Source: Streptomyces griseoruber
Lineage (GTDB): Bacteria > Actinomycetota > Actinomycetes > Streptomycetales > Streptomycetaceae
Reading direction: 5' to 3'
Length of the DNA stretch: 64,000 bases
Assembly (NCBI RefSeq): GCF_001514205.1
Contig: NZ_KQ948770.1
Coordinates: 124,001-188,000, forward strand
Position 1 is the stretch's first letter. Each line of letters starts with the position of its first letter. A program made the translations under genes and the position numbers. Positions 42,741-52,139 of this stretch are shown here, one piece after another. The notes below the pieces were generated by a model. It ran no database searches and was not told where the DNA came from. It saw only the letters and a list, made by a program, of their open reading frames with translations.

Positions 42741-45700
42741 TCAACCCGCCGGCTGTGCGCCCACCAGCAGGTCCGCCGCCGCCTCCCGCTCGACCATCGC
42801 GCGCAACGGTCCCTCCACGGCCGCGAGTTCCGCGTAGGTGCCGCGCTGCACGATCCGGCCCGCGTCGAGGACGACCACCTCGTCCACCACCGCGAGACCG
42901 GCCAGCCGGTGGGTGATGAGCAGGGTGGTACGGCCCTCGGTCGCGGCGAGCAGGTCCGCGGTGAGCGCGTCGGCGGTCGGCAGGTCGAGGTGCTCGGCGG
43001 GCTCGTCGAGCACCAGCACGGGGAAGTCGGCGAGCAGCGCGCGGGCCAGCGCCAGGCGCTGCCGCTGACCGCCGGAGAGCCGGGCCCCGTGCTCCCCGAC
43101 GAGCGTGTCGAGCCCGTCGGGCAGTCCGTCCGCCCACTCCAGCAGCCGGGCCCGCGCCAGCGCGTCCCGCAACTCGTCCTCGCTCGCGCCCTTCCGCGCC
43201 AGCAGCAGGTTCTCGCGCACCGAGCTGTCGAAGAGATGCGCGTCCTGGGCGCACAGCCCGACCAGGCGGCGTACGTCGTCGCCGTCCAGGGCAGCGGCGT
43301 CCACCCCGCCGAGGGTGTACGAGCCCGCGCCGGCGTCCAGGAAGCGCAGCAGCACCTGGGCGAGGGTCGTCTTGCCGGAGCCGGAGGGCCCCACCACGGC
43401 GATCCTGTGCCCCTGCGCCAGCGTGAGGTCGACCCCGGCGAGCGCGTCCCGGTCCTGCCCCCCGTGGCGGGCGGTCAGCCCCCTGACGGCGAGCGGGAAC
43501 GGCGCCGCGGGCGCCTGCCGGGGCCGCTCCGGCTCGCGCACCGGGTCGGGGGAGTCCAGCACCTCGTACACCCGCTCGGCGCTCCTGCGGACCCGCTGGC
43601 GGTACTGCACGGCGAGCGGCAGCCCCAGGACGGCCTCGAAGGCGGCCAGCGGGGTCAGGACGACCACCGCCATGGTCACGCCGTCCAGCCGCCCGGCGGC
43701 GACCGCCTGGGCGCCCACGAGCGCCGCGGCGGCCACGGTCAGTCCGGAGACGAGGGCGGTCAGCCCGTCGCCCAGGGCGGTGGCCGTGGCGGCCCGCGAG
43801 GCGATCCGGGTGAGCACGCCGTCGGCGGCCCGCACCTCGGCCCGGCGGGCGGGCAGGGCGCCCGCGACGGTCAGTTCGGCGGTGCCGGTCAGCAGGTCGG
43901 CGGTACGGGTGGCGAGCACACCCCGGGCGGGGGCGAGCCGGCGTTCGGCCCGGCCGGCCACCGCGCCGGTGACCAGCGGGACGCCCACCCCGGCCGCGAG
44001 CAGCCCGGCGGCGAGCACCGCGCCCGCCTCCGGCAGCAGCCACGCCGTGAACGCCACCGACCCGGCCGACACCACGGCGGCGGCAGCGGCGGGCAGCAGC
44101 CAGCGCAGCCAGTAGTCCTGGAGGGCGTCCACGTCGGCGACCAGCCGCGTCAGCAGATCGCCCCGGCGGGTCGTGCGCAGCCCGGCGGGCGCCAGCCGCT
44201 CCAGGCGCCGGAACACCGCGACCCGGGTGTCGGCGAGCATCCGCAGCACGGCGTCGTGCGACACGAGCCGCTCCGCGTACCGGAACACCGCCCGGCCGAT
44301 GCCGAAGGCACGGGTCGCCGTCACCGCCACCATCAGGTACAGCACCGGCGGCTGCTGCGAGGCCCGCGAGATCAGCCACCCGGAGGTGGCCATCAGCCCG
44401 ACGGCACTGCCGAGGGCCAGAGCGCCCAGCAGCAGCGCGAGAGCGAGCCGGCCACGGCGGGCACCCGCCATGCCCCGGACCCGGGCGAGCACCCTGTGCC
44501 GGGAGGCGACGGGGGTGGTCCCGGCGGCGGCCGGTGCGCCGGGGGCCTTCGCCGCCGGCGGAGTGGAGGCGGCCGTGGTCCCGGCGGCGGACCGTCGGGG
44601 GCCGGCGTCGGCCGGCTCCTCCAGCCGTACGACCCGGTCCGCCACGCCCAGCAGCGCCGGCCGGTGGACGACCAGGAGGACCGTCCGGCCGGCCGCCAGC
44701 CGCCGTACGGCCGTCACGATCTCCGCCTCGGTCCCGCCGTCGAGCGCGGCCGTCGGCTCGTCGAGCAGGAGGACGGGCCGGTCGGCGAGGAAGGCACGGG
44801 CCAGGGCGAGGCGCTGGCGCTGGCCCGCGGACAGGCCGCCACCGTCCTCGCCCAGGACGGTGTCGAGGCCCTCGGGCAGCGCGGCCGTGAAGTCCAGCGC
44901 CCCCGCGTCCGCCAGCGCCCGCCGTACGGCGGCCTCGTCGGCGTCGGGACGCGCCAGCCGTACGTTCTCCGCGATCGTCCCGGCGTACAGGTGCGGGCGC
45001 TGCGGCACCCAGGCGATCCGTGACCGCCACTGCTCCAGGTCGAGGTCGGCGAGGTCGGCTCCCCCGATCCGCACCCGGCCCCCGGTGGGCCGCACGAAGC
45101 CCAGCAGGGCGTGCAGCAGGGTCGACTTGCCCGCGCCGCTCGGGCCGACCAGCGCGACGGTCTCCCCCGGTGCGACGGTGAACGACACGTCGGAGAGGGC
45201 GTCGGCCGCGCGGCCCGGGTAGCGGACCGTCACGCCCTCGAAGGCCAGCGGGCCCTCCGGGACCTCCCTCGTGCCGGAGGCCGGGACCGGCGTCTCCAGC
45301 ACGGCGAAGATCTCCTCGGCGGCCGCCAGCCCCTCGGCGGCCGCGTGGTACTGCGCGCCGACCTGCCGCAGCGGCAGATACGCCTCGGGTGCGAGGACCA
45401 GGATGACCAGGCCGATGTACAGGTCCATCTCGCCGTGCACGAGCCGCATGCCGATCGTCACGGCGACCAGGGCCACCGAGAGGGTCGACAGCAGCTCCAG
45501 CGCGAAGGACGAGATGAAGGCGATCCGCAGCGTCCGCATGGTCGCCCGGCGGTACTCGCCGGTGATCCGCCGGATGGACTCGGCCTGTGCCCTGGCCCGC
45601 CCGAACACCTTCAGCGTGGGCAGTCCCGCGACCACGTCCAGGAAATGCCCGGACAGCCGTGACAGCAGCCGCCACTGACGGTCCATCCGCGACTGGGTGG

Positions 45701-46250
45701 CCCAGCCGATCAGCACCATGAAGACCGGGATCAGCGGGAGGGTGGCGACGACGATGGCCGCCGACACCCAGTCCTCGGTGACGATCCTCGTCAGCACCGC
45801 GACCGGCACGACCACCGCGAGCCCCAACTGGGGGAGGTAGCGCGCGAAGTAGTCGTCGAGGGCGTCGACTCCCCGGGTGGCCAGGGCGACCAGGGAGCCG
45901 GTGCGCTGTCCGCCCAGCCAGCCGGGACCGAGGGCGGTGGCCCGCTCCAGGAGCCGCCCCCGCAGCTCCGACTTCACCGCCGCGCTCGCCCGGTGGGCGG
46001 CGAGTTCGGTGAGCCAGGAGACCAGGGCACGGCCGACCGCGACCGCCGCCAACAGCAGCAGGGGAGTGCGGAGTCCGGAGACGCTCAGCCCGTGCTGGAA
46101 CGCCCCGACCACCACTTCGGCGATGAGCATCGCCTGGGCGATGACCAGGAGCGCGCCGAGGGCGCCCAGGCCGACCACGGCCATCAGGAAGTACCGGGTG
46201 GCCCGGGCGTGGCGGAGGAGACGCGGATCGATTGGTTTCACGTGAAACAC
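42741..46250 (-). CDS. cydCD: CydD-CydC fused ABC exporter for cytochrome bd assembly
   Basis: An 1169-residue fusion of both halves of the thiol exporter needed for cytochrome bd assembly (glutathione/cysteine export in E. coli). Each half has six helices plus an ATPase. First half: Walker A GPSGAGKSTLLHALLG and signature LSAGQRQRLALA. Second half: Walker A GPSGSGKTTLAQVLL and signature LSGGQRQRLALA. An Ala/Pro-rich linker separates them near residue 560. The GTG start overlaps a parS site (46235-46248), which encodes FHVK directly after the start. It lies three bases after cydB, completing the operon. Confidence 0.94.
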   Translation of the reverse strand: MFHVKPIDPRLLRHARATRYFLMAVVGLGALGALLVIAQAMLIAEVVVGAFQHGLSVSGLRTPLLLLAAVAVGRALVSWLTELAAHRASAAVKSELRGRLLERATALGPGWLGGQRTGSLVALATRGVDALDDYFARYLPQLGLAVVVPVAVLTRIVTEDWVSAAIVVATLPLIPVFMVLIGWATQSRMDRQWRLLSRLSGHFLDVVAGLPTLKVFGRARAQAESIRRITGEYRRATMRTLRIAFISSFALELLSTLSVALVAVTIGMRLVHGEMDLYIGLVILVLAPEAYLPLRQVGAQYHAAAEGLAAAEEIFAVLETPVPASGTREVPEGPLAFEGVTVRYPGRAADALSDVSFTVAPGETVALVGPSGAGKSTLLHALLGFVRPTGGRVRIGGADLADLDLEQWRSRIAWVPQRPHLYAGTIAENVRLARPDADEAAVRRALADAGALDFTAALPEGLDTVLGEDGGGLSAGQRQRLALARAFLADRPVLLLDEPTAALDGGTEAEIVTAVRRLAAGRTVLLVVHRPALLGVADRVVRLEEPADAGPRRSAAGTTAASTPPAAKAPGAPAAAGTTPVASRHRVLARVRGMAGARRGRLALALLLGALALGSAVGLMATSGWLISRASQQPPVLYLMVAVTATRAFGIGRAVFRYAERLVSHDAVLRMLADTRVAVFRRLERLAPAGLRTTRRGDLLTRLVADVDALQDYWLRWLLPAAAAAVVSAGSVAFTAWLLPEAGAVLAAGLLAAGVGVPLVTGAVAGRAERRLAPARGVLATRTADLLTGTAELTVAGALPARRAEVRAADGVLTRIASRAATATALGDGLTALVSGLTVAAAALVGAQAVAAGRLDGVTMAVVVLTPLAAFEAVLGLPLAVQYRQRVRRSAERVYEVLDSPDPVREPERPRQAPAAPFPLAVRGLTARHGGQDRDALAGVDLTLAQGHRIAVVGPSGSGKTTLAQVLLRFLDAGAGSYTLGGVDAAALDGDDVRRLVGLCAQDAHLFDSSVRENLLLARKGASEDELRDALARARLLEWADGLPDGLDTLVGEHGARLSGGQRQRLALARALLADFPVLVLDEPAEHLDLPTADALTADLLAATEGRTTLLITHRLAGLAVVDEVVVLDAGRIVQRGTYAELAAVEGPLRAMVEREAAADLLVGAQPAG
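46235..46248. promoter_or_regulatory. parS (ParB-binding) site at the start of cydCD
   Basis: GTTTCACGTGAAAC matches the parS core exactly. It lies over the second to sixth codons of cydCD, immediately after the GTG start. Confidence 0.9.
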
Positions 46251-46253
46251 ACC

Positions 46254-47261
46254 TCAGTGGGCGGCATCGGCGGCGATGTGCTGTGTACCGATCCGCTTGC
46301 GGAAGACCCAGTAGGTCCAGCTCTGGTAGAGCAGGACGAGCGGGGTGGCGATCCCCGCGCACCAGGTCATGATCTTCAAGGTGTACGGGCTCGACGAGGC
46401 GTTGGTGACCGTGAGACTCCAGTCCTCGTTCAGGCTGGACGGCATGACGTTCGGGAAGAGCGTCAGGAAGAGCATGGCCACGGCCGCCACGATGGTGACG
46501 CCGGAGAAGGCGAACGACCAGCCCTCGCGCCCGGCCTGGTTGGCCACGAGCGCCGCGACCAGGGCGGCGACCGCGACGACCAGCGCGACCAGGCTCTTGG
46601 CGTCACCGCTGTCGACCTGGGTCCACAGCAGGAAGACCAGCGCGACCACAGCCGTGACGAGACCGACGTACAGCGCCAGCTTCCGGGCCCGCTCCCGGAT
46701 CTCGCCGACGGTCTTGAGGGCCGTGAAGACCGCCCCGTGGAAGGTGAACAGCGTCAGGGTCACCAGACCGCCGAGGAGCGCGTACGGGTTGAGCAGGTCC
46801 CAGACCGTCCCGACGTACTCGAAGTGCCGGTCGATCTTCACGCCGTGCACGATGTTGCCGAAGGCCACACCCCACAGGAACGCCGGGAGCAGCGAGGTCC
46901 AGAAGATCGCGGTCTCCCAGTTGCGCTGCCAGTTCTCCTCCGGCCGCTTCGCCCGGTACTCGAAGGCGACGCCCCGGACGATCAGGCAGACCAGGATGAG
47001 CAGCAGGGGCAGGTAGAAGCCGGAGAAGAGCGTGGCGTACCACTCGGGGAAGGCGGCGAAGGTCGCGCCGCCGGCCGTGAGCAGCCACACCTCGTTGCCG
47101 TCCCAGACGGGGCCGATGGTGTTGATCAGCACCCGCTTCTCGGGCCGGTTCCGGGCCAGCAGCCTGGTGAGGATGCCGACTCCGAAGTCGAAGCCCTCCA
47201 GGAAGAAGTAGCCGGTCCACAGGACGGCGATCAGGACGAACCAGACGTCGTGCAGTTCCAT
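46254..47261 (-). CDS. cydB: Cytochrome bd oxidase subunit II
   Basis: A 335-residue membrane protein with about eight to nine helices. The N-terminus (HDVWFVLIAVLWTGYFFLEG) and FDFGVGILTRLLARN are hallmark CydB sequences. NEVWLLTAGGATFAAFPEWY is also conserved. It forms the quinol oxidase with CydA, reducing oxygen to water at low oxygen. It starts 20 bp after cydA and is followed three bases later by cydCD. Confidence 0.96.
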   Translation of the reverse strand: MELHDVWFVLIAVLWTGYFFLEGFDFGVGILTRLLARNRPEKRVLINTIGPVWDGNEVWLLTAGGATFAAFPEWYATLFSGFYLPLLLILVCLIVRGVAFEYRAKRPEENWQRNWETAIFWTSLLPAFLWGVAFGNIVHGVKIDRHFEYVGTVWDLLNPYALLGGLVTLTLFTFHGAVFTALKTVGEIRERARKLALYVGLVTAVVALVFLLWTQVDSGDAKSLVALVVAVAALVAALVANQAGREGWSFAFSGVTIVAAVAMLFLTLFPNVMPSSLNEDWSLTVTNASSSPYTLKIMTWCAGIATPLVLLYQSWTYWVFRKRIGTQHIAADAAH

Positions 47262-47281
47262 GACTGTGCAGCTCCCTCGGC

Positions 47282-48790
47282 CTAGTAGGAGAAGGCCATC
47301 GGCTTGTCGGCGTCACGGGAGTCGCCGCCGATCTTCGTGGGCGGGTTCAGGTCGGCCTCGGTGAGCTCGGGCGGACCGGCTTTCACGTACTTCAGCAGGA
47401 GCTTGACCTCGACGACGGCGAGGACGGCGTACAGGGCCGTGAAGACGATCATCGAGGTGAGGACCTCTGCCTGGGAGACCCCGGGGGAGACCGCGTCGCG
47501 GGTCTGGAGGACGCCGTAGACGACCCAGGGCTGGCGGCCCATCTCGGTGAAGATCCAGCCCCAGGAGTTGGCGATCAGCGGGAAGCCGAGGGTCCAGATC
47601 GCGACCAGCCAGTACAGCTTGGAGAGCCGGGGGCTCAGGGCCTTGTTCCGGAAGAGGACCAGGTGTGGCACCTCGTCGTCGCCGACCCTCAGATGCTGCG
47701 GGAGCAGGAACTTCTTGCGGGTGAGCCAGAGTCCGGCGAGGCCGATGGCGAAGGAGGCCATGCCGAAACCGATCATCCAGCGGAAACCCCAGTAGGCGAC
47801 GGGGATGTTGGGCCGGTAGTCGCCGGGGCCGTACTTCTCCTGCTCGGCCTTGTTGACGTCGTTGATGCCGGGGACGTGCGAGGTGAAGTCGTCGTTCGCG
47901 AGGAAGGAGAGCAGGCCGGGGATCTCTATGGCGACCTTGTTGTGCCCCTTCTCGACGTCGCCGTAGGCGAAGACCGAGAACGGCGCGGGCGCCTCACCGT
48001 CCCACAGCGCCTCGGCGGCGGCCATCTTCATCGGCTGCTGCTTGAACATCACCTTGCCGAGGACGTCGCCGCTGATCGCGGTGAGCAGTCCGGCGATGAC
48101 CACGGTGACCAGGCCCAGTCGCAGCGAGGTCTTCATCACGGTGACGTGCTTCTTGCGGAAGAGGTGGAAGGCGGCGATGCCGACCATGAAGGCGCCACCG
48201 GTCAGGAAGGCCGCCGACAGGGTGTGGAACACCTGGCTGAGCGCGGTGTTCTGGGTCAGTACGGCCCAGAAGTCGGTCAGCTCGGCCCGGCCCTTCTCCT
48301 TGTTGATCCGGTAGCCGACCGGGTGCTGCATCCAGGAGTTGGCCGCGAGGATGAAGTAGGCCGACAGGATCGTGCCGATCGAGACCATCCAGATGCAGGC
48401 CAGGTGGATCTTCTTCGGCAGCCTGTCCCAGCCGAAGATCCACAGCCCGATGAAGGTGGACTCGAAGAAGAACGCGATCAGGGCCTCGAAGGCCAGCGGG
48501 GCGCCGAAGACATCGCCGACGAAGCGCGAGTAGTCGGACCAGTTCATGCCGAACTGGAACTCCTGCACGATGCCGGTGACGACACCCATCGCGATGTTGA
48601 TCAGGAAGAGCTTGCCCCAGAACTTGGTCGCCCTGAGGTACTTCTCCTTCTCCGTGCGCACCCAGGCGGTCTGGAGTCCCGCGGTGAGCGCCGCGAGGGA
48701 GATGGTCAGGGGAACGAACAGGAAGTGGTAGACGGTCGTGATGCCGAACTGCCAGCGCGCCAGGGTCTCCGGTGCCAAAGCCAGGTCCAC
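47282..48790 (-). CDS. cydA: Cytochrome bd oxidase subunit I
   Basis: A 502-residue subunit with nine helices that carries the hemes and the quinol site. The start (LAPETLARWQFGITTVYHFL) provides the heme-ligand His region, and TEMGRQPWVVYGVLQTRDA is the diagnostic GRQPW motif. The Q-loop lies at about 240-310. GTG at 48790 has AAGGAGC upstream. A Rex-type operator sits 50-75 bp upstream, so the operon should be induced when NADH/NAD+ rises under low oxygen. It heads cydA-cydB-cydCD. Confidence 0.97.
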   Translation of the reverse strand: MDLALAPETLARWQFGITTVYHFLFVPLTISLAALTAGLQTAWVRTEKEKYLRATKFWGKLFLINIAMGVVTGIVQEFQFGMNWSDYSRFVGDVFGAPLAFEALIAFFFESTFIGLWIFGWDRLPKKIHLACIWMVSIGTILSAYFILAANSWMQHPVGYRINKEKGRAELTDFWAVLTQNTALSQVFHTLSAAFLTGGAFMVGIAAFHLFRKKHVTVMKTSLRLGLVTVVIAGLLTAISGDVLGKVMFKQQPMKMAAAEALWDGEAPAPFSVFAYGDVEKGHNKVAIEIPGLLSFLANDDFTSHVPGINDVNKAEQEKYGPGDYRPNIPVAYWGFRWMIGFGMASFAIGLAGLWLTRKKFLLPQHLRVGDDEVPHLVLFRNKALSPRLSKLYWLVAIWTLGFPLIANSWGWIFTEMGRQPWVVYGVLQTRDAVSPGVSQAEVLTSMIVFTALYAVLAVVEVKLLLKYVKAGPPELTEADLNPPTKIGGDSRDADKPMAFSY

Positions 48791-48840
48791 GTCGCCGCTC
48801 CTTACCTCACAGGCTTGTGGAACATACGCTCAGCGAGCGC

Positions 48841-48864
48841 TTGTGAAAGCGTTCACATTCACAA
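48841..48864. promoter_or_regulatory. Rex operator (ROP) of the cyd operon
   Basis: TTGTGAAAGCGTTCACAT fits the Rex consensus TTGTGAA-N4-TTCACAA with one mismatch. A further half-site, TTCACAA, ends at 48864. Rex is the NADH-sensing repressor first shown in S. coelicolor to bind upstream of cydA. It overlaps the likely cydA promoter. Confidence 0.9.
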
Positions 48865-48894
48865 GCTAGTATGACAAACACCTTGGGGGCAAGA

Positions 48895-48931
48895 GTGAGG
48901 GGGTCCCTCTTACCGCCGGGAACCCCCTCAC
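48895..48931. terminator. Hairpin between hisC-like gene and cyd operon
   Basis: GTGAGGGGGT and ACCCCCTCAC form a 10-bp stem, extended inward by CCC/GGG with one bulged base. It starts about 40 bases beyond the aminotransferase stop on the minus strand and separates that gene from the cyd promoter. No T-tract. Confidence 0.55.
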
Positions 48932-48968
48932 CCCTACCACTGACCAGCACAGACGCACGGTCGGCTCG

Positions 48969-50048
48969 CTACAGCCCCTTGCGGAATCCCTCCGCCGCCT
49001 TCAGGAAGATGTCGTTCGCCTCGACCTCACCCACGGTCACCCGGACGCCCTCCCCGGGGAACGGCCGGACCACGACCCCGCGCCGCTCGCACTCCGCCGC
49101 GAACGCCGCCGTGCGCTCCCCCAGCCGCAGCCACACGAAGTTGGCCTGGCTCTCGGGCACCGTCCAGCCCTGGGCGCGCAACCCCTCGACCACCCGGGCG
49201 CGCTCGCCCACCAGCGAGCCGACCCGGCCGAACAGCGCGTCCTCGGCGCGCAGCGAGGCGACCGCCGCCTCCTGCGCCAGCTGGCTCACCCCGAACGGCA
49301 CCGCCGTCTTGCGCAGCGCCTGGGCCACCGGCTCGTGCGCGATCGCGAAGCCCACCCGCAGACCGGCGAGACCGTAGGCCTTCGAGAACGTCCGCAGAAC
49401 GCAGACGTTCGGCCGGTTCCGGTACAGCTCGACGCCGTCCGGCACCTCGGGGTCGCGGATGAACTCCCGGTAGGCCTCGTCGAGGACGACCAGCACATCG
49501 CCCGGCACCCGGTCGAGGAACCGTTCCAGCTCGGCCCGGCGGACGACCGTGCCGGTGGGGTTGTTGGGGTTGCAGACGAAGATCAGCCGGGTCCGGTCGG
49601 TGATCGCGTCGGCCATCGCGTCCAGGTCGTGCACGTCCCCCTCGGTGAGCGGCACCTGCACCGCGGTCGCCCCGCTGATCCGGGTGATGATCGGGTACGC
49701 CTCGAAGGAGCGCCAGGCGTAGATCACCTCGTCGCCGGGGCCCGCCGTCGACTGGACCAACTGCTGGGCGACGCCGACCGAGCCGGTGCCGGTGGCGATG
49801 TGGGAGGCGGGCACACCGAAGCAGCCGGAGATCTCGTCCACCAGGGCCGTGCACGCCAGGTCCGGGTAGCGGTTGAAGGTGGCGGCGGCGGCCGTCACGG
49901 CCTCCATCACCCCGGGCAGCGGCGGGTAGGGGTTCTCGTTGGAGGACAGCTTGTAGGCCACGGGACCGCCGGCCGCGGCGGGCTTGCCCGGCTTGTAGGT
50001 GGGAATCCCCTCCAGCTCGGCACGCAGCTTGGGGCTCGTCTCGCTCAC
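48969..50048 (-). CDS. Histidinol-phosphate/aromatic aminotransferase
   Basis: A 359-residue PLP aminotransferase of class I/II, HisC branch. The Lys that binds PLP lies in TFSKAYGLAGLRVGFA; SSNENPYPPLPGV, CNPNNPTGT and DEAYREFI are also seen. By family and length it could serve either in histidine synthesis or as an aromatic (phenylpyruvate) aminotransferase; true hisC in Streptomyces lies in the his operon, so an aromatic role is more likely. GTG at 50048 follows GGAGGACTGCG. No his genes are adjacent. Confidence 0.9.
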   Translation of the reverse strand: MSETSPKLRAELEGIPTYKPGKPAAAGGPVAYKLSSNENPYPPLPGVMEAVTAAAATFNRYPDLACTALVDEISGCFGVPASHIATGTGSVGVAQQLVQSTAGPGDEVIYAWRSFEAYPIITRISGATAVQVPLTEGDVHDLDAMADAITDRTRLIFVCNPNNPTGTVVRRAELERFLDRVPGDVLVVLDEAYREFIRDPEVPDGVELYRNRPNVCVLRTFSKAYGLAGLRVGFAIAHEPVAQALRKTAVPFGVSQLAQEAAVASLRAEDALFGRVGSLVGERARVVEGLRAQGWTVPESQANFVWLRLGERTAAFAAECERRGVVVRPFPGEGVRVTVGEVEANDIFLKAAEGFRKGL

Positions 50049-50500
50049 CGCAGTCCTCCTCGTGACCACCACCGGCTCCCGGCTTCAATACTGCTCACCT
50101 TATGAGGATTCGGGTCGGCTGCGAACAGCCGCGGACCGACCTCGTGCGTCACCGCGGACCGACCTCGTACGTCACCGAGGACCGACCTCGTACGTCACAC
50201 CGGCATCAGAGGCATCACCGTACGAAGGCGTACGAACCGGGGGCGCGCCATACATATATCTACGCGCCGGTGGCTCACGCCGTGGCGCGCATCCCTCGTG
50301 CAGGTGAGTTGAGACCTCTTCGAAACATCGGTGCGTTGGCAGGCTCATCCGTGCCAACACGTCACGTCTTGGGATGTGAACGCTCAACTGACTTGCTTTC
50401 TAAGGTATTTGACGGCTGACGACCTTGCAGAAACGTGCCTGTCAACGCGTGCATATGCGTCCGCCCTACCCCACCGGATGAGCCCTACTATCGGCTCGCC
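50049..50500. other. Intergenic region between hisC-like gene and LacI-type regulator
   Basis: A 452-bp divergent region. It contains three tandem 23-bp repeats (50131-50199) and, nearer the regulator, an inverted repeat GTTGGCA (50335-50341) with TGCCAAC (50352-50358). Both gene promoters should lie here. No protein-coding ORF is convincing. Confidence 0.5.
50131..50199. repeat. Three 23-bp tandem direct repeats (iteron-like)
   Basis: Units 50131-50153, 50154-50176 and 50177-50199 share GGACCGACCTCGT and CGTCAC; units two and three differ mainly at their ends, and unit one has GTGCG for GTACG. The tandem arrangement in the hisC-LacI divergent region could bind a multimeric regulator. Confidence 0.8.
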
Positions 50501-51613
50501 ATGACAGCAGCAGGGAAGCACCAGGTGAGCCGCGCGGAAACCTCACGCCGAGGCAACCGGCCGGGCCGGGCGGGCATCAGGGACGTGGCCGCCGCCGCCG
50601 GAGTCTCCATCACGACCGTCTCCGACGCCCTCAACGGCAAGGGCAGGCTCCCCGACGCCACCCGACGCCATGTCCGCGAGGTCGCCGACCGACTGGGCTA
50701 CCGCCCCTCGGCCGCGGCCCGAACCCTCCGTACCGGCAAGTCGGGCCTCATCGGTCTGACCGTGACGACGTACGGGGATGAACCTTTCACCTTCACCGAG
50801 TTCGCGTACTTCGCGGAGATGGCGCGCGCCGCCACCTCGGCCGCGCTCGCCCGCGGCTACGCGCTCGTCATCCTCCCCGCGACCTCGCGCCACGACGTGT
50901 GGTCGAACGTCGCCCTGGACGGCACGGTCGTCATCGACCCGTCCGACCAGGATCCGGTGGTCAGCGAGCTCGTGCGCCAGGGTTTACCGGTGGTCTCCGA
51001 CGGCCGCCCGGTCGGCTCGCTGCCGGTGACCGCCTGGGTCGACAACGACCACGAGGCCGCCGTGCTCGACATCCTCGACCACCTGGCCGACGCCGGCGCC
51101 CGCCGCATCGGCCTGCTGACGGGGACCACGACGGACACGTACACGCATCTGTCCACCACGGCGTATCTGCGCTGGTGCGAGCGGGTCGGGCAGGATCCGG
51201 TGTACGAGGCCTACCCCGCCCACGATCCGTGCGCGGGCGCCGTCGCCGCCGACCGGCTGCTCGCCCGCCCGGACCGCCCCGACGCGGTCTACGGGCTGTT
51301 CGACCCCAACGGCACCGATCTGCTCGCCGCCGCCCGCCGCTACGGGCTGCGGGTGCCGGAGGACCTGCTGCTGGTGTGCTGCAGCGAGTCCACGGTGTAC
51401 GCCAGCACCGAGCCGCCCATCACCACGCTCTCCCTGAAGCCCCGCCGCATCGGCACGGCGGTGGTCCAGCTCCTCATCGACGCGATCGAGGGCGCGGACG
51501 GTGACACGCCGGTCGAACAGGTGATACCGACCGAACTGATCATCCGTACCTCTTCTCAGCGACGTCCGCCCCGGACGACGGTCAGTCCGCCCCGGACACC
51601 GGAGAAGGGGTAG
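50501..51613 (+). CDS. LacI-family transcriptional regulator with TTA codon
   Basis: A 370-residue regulator. The N-terminal helix-turn-helix is AGIRDVAAAAGVSITTVSDA-LNGKGRLPDATR (about 25-55). The periplasmic-binding-like effector domain follows (VIDPSDQDPVVSELV, ITTLSLKPRRIGTAVVQLL). The ATG at 50501 is chosen because upstream codons are not conserved. Codon 162 (50984-50986, in RQGLPV) is TTA, so full expression should need the bldA tRNA and be late in development. Dyads upstream may be its own operator. Effector unknown. Confidence 0.9.
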   Translation: MTAAGKHQVSRAETSRRGNRPGRAGIRDVAAAAGVSITTVSDALNGKGRLPDATRRHVREVADRLGYRPSAAARTLRTGKSGLIGLTVTTYGDEPFTFTEFAYFAEMARAATSAALARGYALVILPATSRHDVWSNVALDGTVVIDPSDQDPVVSELVRQGLPVVSDGRPVGSLPVTAWVDNDHEAAVLDILDHLADAGARRIGLLTGTTTDTYTHLSTTAYLRWCERVGQDPVYEAYPAHDPCAGAVAADRLLARPDRPDAVYGLFDPNGTDLLAAARRYGLRVPEDLLLVCCSESTVYASTEPPITTLSLKPRRIGTAVVQLLIDAIEGADGDTPVEQVIPTELIIRTSSQRRPPRTTVSPPRTPEKG

Positions 51614-52139
51614 CGGTTGCCCGAGTCGCCCGAGTTGCCCGACAGGGGTGACCGGCTTCCGGCGTCCGGCGCGGACGCGGGAAGGTGTCGGCAGGAGGCC
51701 TCGGCGCGTGCGCGGGAGGCCCCGGCTGGGGCGCGGAGGAGGCAGCAGGGGGCCGGCGGACGGTGCGGCGGGGGGCGCGTTCGTCGCACCACCTGGCGGG
51801 CGTGTGCGCAGCCGCCGGCGCCCTCGGCGTGCGCCCCGCCTCCCGTGTCCGTACGGCCGGGCCGTCCGGCCCTCCGGGGTCGCCCCGGGAAACCGGTCCC
51901 GCGCCCCCTCGGCGGGGCCCGGCGCGTATGAGTGCGGTGTGCGCCGGGTGTGTACCGGCTGCCGAAGCCCGGCCCAATCGGGGCGAAAGCGGCGATGAAC
52001 TGGACCCTTGCTCCGATTCACCACCCCTGGGTCATCACACGGCTCGATCCGCATTCCTATGATGGGCGCACGGCACCGCGGGCGGCTTCGACCAAGCAGC
52101 CCGCAGGGTGCAGCTGCGGCGCGATGGTGGAGGGGTCTC
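51614..52139. other. Non-coding GC-rich stretch
   Basis: A 526-bp region between the LacI-type gene and the metallophosphatase gene. All frames open here are low-complexity and unlike proteins. The last ~80 bp, less GC-rich and ending in GGAGGGG before the next ATG, should hold that gene's promoter and leader. Nothing else was identified. Confidence 0.4.

Noticed and set aside
42727..46362. A 1211-residue open frame on the minus strand
   Set aside because: It overlaps cydCD in another frame and has no recognisable domains; cydCD has two intact ATPase motif sets.
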